Assembly (NCBI GenBank): GCA_963754645.1
Contig: CAVWGP010000004.1
Coordinates: 434,001-498,000, forward strand
DNA: 64,000 nucleotides
DNA from: CAVWGP01 sp963754645
GTDB lineage: Bacteria; Pseudomonadota; Alphaproteobacteria; Bin65
Reading direction: 5' to 3'
In this document: positions 61,200-64,000 of the stretch, in pieces
How positions within the stretch are numbered: position 1 is the stretch's first letter
How the letters are laid out: each line of letters begins with the position of its first letter
Translations under genes and position numbers: made by a program
Notes under the pieces: generated by a model
Database searches by the model: none
Told to the model about the DNA's origin: nothing
What the model saw: only the letters and a program-made list of their open reading frames with translations

Positions 61200-61289
61200 G
61201 CCGGAATGCGCTCAAGCGGCGCCTCGACGGACGCGCTGTTTGCGGCCGAGCTACTTGCTGAAGGTCGCGCAAATACCAGAGGCGCATGA

Positions 61290-61480
61290 TACCAGGAGAC
61301 CGAAATAATAACTCGTCATCCCGAGCGGAGCGCCGAAGGCGCGCAGTGGAGGGACCTCGGACGGACTAGCAACAACGTGCCTTGCAATCGGGCGGCTCGT
61401 CCGCACAAGGTCCCTCGACTTCGGTCGCGCGATGCGCGACCTTCGCTCGGGATGACGATGATTATTTCGGTCTCCTGGTA
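61290..61480. repeat. 191-bp inverted repeat, CGTCATCCCGA family
   Basis: Arms TACCAGGAGACCGAAATAAT (61290-61309) and its complement at 61461-61480, continuing into CGTCATCCCGAGCGGAGC and GCTCGGGATGACG; about 36 bp with two mismatches. Contains GAGGGACCTCGG and GTCGCGCGATGCGCGAC hairpins. The largest member of this family in the window. The remainder of 61200-61609 holds no gene. Confidence 0.85.
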
Positions 61481-61609
61481 CTATACGGCGTTCGGTCGAT
61501 TGCTTCGCCACCGAGCCGGGGTCCAGAATTCATGCCCCGACGTTGCAGAATAGGGCGCGCTGAAGCAATCAGCCGAATTCGGTATCGCATATCGCTGGCA
61601 TTTGGTTCG

Positions 61610-62560
61610 CTAACGCAAATTAGCCAATCCAAGCCCGCCGTTCAACGACGAGCCCTCGGCCACCATCTTGAACCGGAACGCGTCCTTGTGGCGCAAGATG
61701 CGGCCGGCGGTGGGGGCGGGAAAGTGTGCGGCGAGGACAATCGTGTCGCGCTCGGCGAAGCGCTCGATCAGGCCGCGGCGCGAGCGCCGCGAGGCCTCGG
61801 GGTCGGCACAGAAGCGGCTCGAAATCGCCGGTGCCGCGAACTGCACGGCGCTGTGGACGATGTCGCCGAGGAAAATCGCGTGCCCGTCGCCGCCGGTCTT
61901 GCCGTCGCCGCGCGCGTGCAGGACGACATTGCCCGGCGTGTGGCCGGGGGCGGCTTCGAGCCAGAGCCCGTCGTCGATGGCATGATCGTCGGCGACGAGG
62001 TCGGCGCGCTTGGCCTCGACCACGGGCAGGACGCTGTCGGCGAAGCTGCCGTGATTGGGCGGCGCCGCGCCCGTGGCGAGCGCGGCGCGGTGCTCGCGCT
62101 CCCAATGCGCATATTCGGTTTTGGAAAAAATATAGCGCGCCTTGGGAAAGGTCGGGACCCAGCGTCCGTTGTCGAGCTTGGTGTTCCAGCCGACATGATC
62201 GGCGTGCAGATGCGTGCACAGCACGAAATCGACGTCGTCCGGCCGCACGCCGAGCGCGGCCAGGCGCGCGATGAAGGGGAATTGCTTGCGATGCCAGTTC
62301 GGGCGCAGCGGCCGCTCCTTGTCGTTGCCAACGCAGCCATCGACCAGGATCGTGTGGTGCCGCGTGCGGATGACGAAGGAATGGAAGCTCAAGCGCAGCA
62401 GCGCGCTCGCCGGATCGTAGAAAATCGGCGCCAGCCATTCGGCATTGGCCGCGATCAGGTCGGGCGGCGCGTCGGGCAGCAGGAAATCGAGCTTGAAAAA
62501 CGGACCTTCGCTCTCCACCACGCTATCGATGGCGAGGTTGCCGAGATTTTGCGTTTTCAT
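61610..62560 (-). CDS. MBL-fold metallohydrolase
   Basis: A 316-residue protein of the lactonase/AHL-degrader type: metal motif THLHADHVGWN, later AAPGHTPGNVVLH, GDIVHSAVQF and C-terminal LAAHFPAPTAGRI. Starts at ATG 62560. Forms a minus-strand operon with the SDR and racemase-like genes (10-nt gaps). Function: lactone or thioester hydrolase in the pathway of its neighbours. Confidence 0.85.
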   Translation of the reverse strand: MKTQNLGNLAIDSVVESEGPFFKLDFLLPDAPPDLIAANAEWLAPIFYDPASALLRLSFHSFVIRTRHHTILVDGCVGNDKERPLRPNWHRKQFPFIARLAALGVRPDDVDFVLCTHLHADHVGWNTKLDNGRWVPTFPKARYIFSKTEYAHWEREHRAALATGAAPPNHGSFADSVLPVVEAKRADLVADDHAIDDGLWLEAAPGHTPGNVVLHARGDGKTGGDGHAIFLGDIVHSAVQFAAPAISSRFCADPEASRRSRRGLIERFAERDTIVLAAHFPAPTAGRILRHKDAFRFKMVAEGSSLNGGLGLANLR

Positions 62561-62570
62561 CGCCGGCCTT

Positions 62571-63419
62571 TCACATGATCGCGGGAATTTCGTGCCGCGG
62601 CTGGCGTGCCTTGGCCGCGGCTTCGGCCGGCGGCAGGGCCGGGTCCCAGGCCTTGGCGATGTAGCGCCCGCCGGTGTGGCCGTTCAATTCGTCGGCGCAT
62701 AGCCACAGGATCGGCGCGCGCATCAGCGCGGGCGAGAGCAGCTGGCCGTCGGCGCCGCGCCTGCTCGGCCCGTCGGGCAGCATGCGCGTGTTCGAGGCGC
62801 CGCCCGGCAGCAGCACGTTGACGGTGACGCCGGTCTCGTCGAGTTCCTTGGCCCACGACACGCTCATCGCCTCGAGCGCGGCCTTGGTGGCGCCGTAGGG
62901 CGAGTAGCCCTGGCGTACCATCGTCTGATGGCTGGTGGAAATGTTGACGATGCGGCCCCAGCGCTGCTGCACCAAGTGCGGCAGCGCCGCCCGCGCCATC
63001 AGGAAAACGCCGTTGACGTTGGCATCGACGATCATGCGCCAGGTTGCGGGATCGGTCTCCCAGAATTTTGTCGGCTCGGTGGTGTATTTTTCGCTGACAT
63101 GGCGCATGCCGCGCCCGGCATTGTTGACGACGCCGTGCAAGCCGCCGAAATTCTTGAGCGCCGCCGCGACCACGCGCTTGCAATCCGCTTCGTCCGTGAC
63201 GTCGGCCTTGACCGCCAGCAGCCGGTCGTCGCCGGCCAGATCCTCGGCTTCGCGCTCGACCTGGGCGAGCTCCTTGATTTCGCGCGCCGCCGTGGCGACG
63301 ACGCGCGCGCCGGCTTCGACCAGGGCGAGCGCCATCTCGCGGCCGAGCCCGCGCCCGCCGCCGGTGACGATGACGACGCGATTGCGCAGCGAGGGATAAA
63401 GCAGGCGGATATCGTTCAT
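62571..63419 (-). CDS. short-chain dehydrogenase/reductase
   Basis: A 282-residue SDR: VTGGGRGLGREMA, NNAGRGM, NISTSHQ (Ser), YSPYGATKAA (Tyr and Lys). NAD(P)H oxidoreductase; extended C-terminus (DPALPPAEAAAKARQ). 10 nt from both neighbours. Confidence 0.9.
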   Translation of the reverse strand: MNDIRLLYPSLRNRVVIVTGGGRGLGREMALALVEAGARVVATAAREIKELAQVEREAEDLAGDDRLLAVKADVTDEADCKRVVAAALKNFGGLHGVVNNAGRGMRHVSEKYTTEPTKFWETDPATWRMIVDANVNGVFLMARAALPHLVQQRWGRIVNISTSHQTMVRQGYSPYGATKAALEAMSVSWAKELDETGVTVNVLLPGGASNTRMLPDGPSRRGADGQLLSPALMRAPILWLCADELNGHTGGRYIAKAWDPALPPAEAAAKARQPRHEIPAIM

Positions 63420-63429
63420 CGTGGTCCGA

Positions 63430-63999
63430 TCAATGCGAGGCGAGAAGCCGGCCGTGGCCGGAAATCTTGTCGGCGATGCCGGCGCGGCGCAGTGCCAGCC
63501 ACAGCGTCGCCTGATTACTGCTGATGGCGGGCTTGCCGAGCGCGGTTTCGAGGCGATCGAGCAGGCCGAGCGTGGCGAAATCGGTGCAACTCACGAGCAC
63601 GGCGTCGGCTTCGGCGCGGTCGGCGGATATCGCGTGCGCGAAACCCTCCTCGAGCGGCACGCGGGCGATGTTGCGATACTCCGCCGGCCCGTTGGCGCCG
63701 TAACCCAGGCCGGCGATCGACACGGTTTCGATGCCGTGTGCGGCGAAAAAATGCACTTCGTGGCGGTTGAGCGCGTCGTGATAGGGCGTCGCCACCGCGA
63801 TGCGCCTGGCGCCGAGCGCGCGCAGCGCCTCGACGATGGCCTGCGCCGTCGTGATCGCCGGCGTGCCGGCCTCGCGCGCCATGAAGTCGGGCAGCGCCGT
63901 CATCGGCGTCACCATCGAGCCCGCGGTGCAGCCATAGGCGACGATGTCGACGCTGGCCTGGGCGAGATCGCGCGCGTAGCGCTTGACGTCGTCGTAGAG
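63430..63999 (-). CDS. Asp/Glu racemase-superfamily enzyme (AMDase/maleate isomerase-like), 5' end beyond window
   Basis: Open from the right window edge; 189 residues visible. The sequence before the first internal ATG (63915) continues the frame as VDIVAYGCTAGSM, with the first catalytic Cys, so the gene begins beyond 64000. Second Cys in VLVSCTDFATLG. Features IAVATPYHDALNRHEVHF and SSNQATLWLALRRAGI match arylmalonate decarboxylase/maleate isomerase relatives. First gene in a minus-strand operon with the SDR and MBL genes. Related in fold to the enzyme at 57038. Confidence 0.85.
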   Translation of the reverse strand, partial: LYDDVKRYARDLAQASVDIVAYGCTAGSMVTPMTALPDFMAREAGTPAITTAQAIVEALRALGARRIAVATPYHDALNRHEVHFFAAHGIETVSIAGLGYGANGPAEYRNIARVPLEEGFAHAISADRAEADAVLVSCTDFATLGLLDRLETALGKPAISSNQATLWLALRRAGIADKISGHGRLLASH

Positions 64000-64000
64000 C

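Overview
The window reads as chromosomal DNA of a high-GC alphaproteobacterium (roughly two-thirds G+C by eye). No rRNA or marker gene allows a finer placement. Alphaproteobacterial features are a perfect GTTC-N7-GTTC LexA-type box, many orphan periplasmic binding proteins, a fused TAXI-TRAP transporter and a Liv-type ABC operon. No tRNA, rRNA, CRISPR array or intact insertion sequence was seen.

Layout. 1-4.8 kb: phage-like genes on the minus strand (partial protein, large terminase, a small basic protein, an XRE regulator) facing a LexA/CI-type S24 repressor. 5.0-9.1 kb: four tandem, translationally coupled substrate-binding proteins without a permease or ATPase. 9.2-12.5 kb: an MFS transporter, a two-gene HNH endonuclease unit behind an operator-rich promoter, and an EamA exporter. 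12.8-18.6 kb: two duplicated secreted proteins, a frameshifted histidine kinase, a rhodanese-like gene, a carboxylesterase and a TSUP permease. 18.7-26.9 kb: cold-shock gene, LysE exporter, small exported proteins, a TIR-like/coiled-coil/TPR membrane protein, a glutathione peroxidase and a second frameshifted histidine kinase. 27-32.3 kb: broken DoxX gene, TAXI-TRAP transporter, and a redoxin with a MarR regulator. 32.4-43.2 kb: GmhB-like phosphatase, PBP4 peptidase, SDR, cyclase-hydrolase fusion, methyltransferase, TPR lipoprotein and MORN protein. A lone Liv-type binding protein lies at 39.6 kb and livHMGF at 43.3-46.5 kb, followed by a polysaccharide deacetylase and a flavin monooxygenase. 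49.0-50.5 kb: a RepA-like ATPase. 50.9-56.1 kb: a repeat-rich accessory region with a low-GC membrane-protein gene, two GYD proteins, HIT, Gfa, an orphan antitoxin-like regulator and a truncated copy of it. 56.3-64 kb: isochorismatase/maleate isomerase pair, an NMT1-type binding protein, a DUF3995/TetR divergent pair, and an MBL-SDR-racemase operon running off the end.

The most notable signal is regulatory. Phage-like loci 6 to 46 kb apart share the palindrome GGGA-N4-TCCC, and three of them also carry a LexA-type box or near match: the repressor region (about 4.0-4.1 kb), the HNH unit (10.5 kb) and the RepA-like ATPase (50.4-50.5 kb). The terminase has a one-mismatch palindrome. This suggests a dispersed, SOS-responsive regulon of phage origin under one repressor. 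A second theme is many dispersed palindromic elements between genes. A third is an unusual number of single-base frameshifts (six genes) plus one nonsense codon, which may reflect decay or sequence quality.
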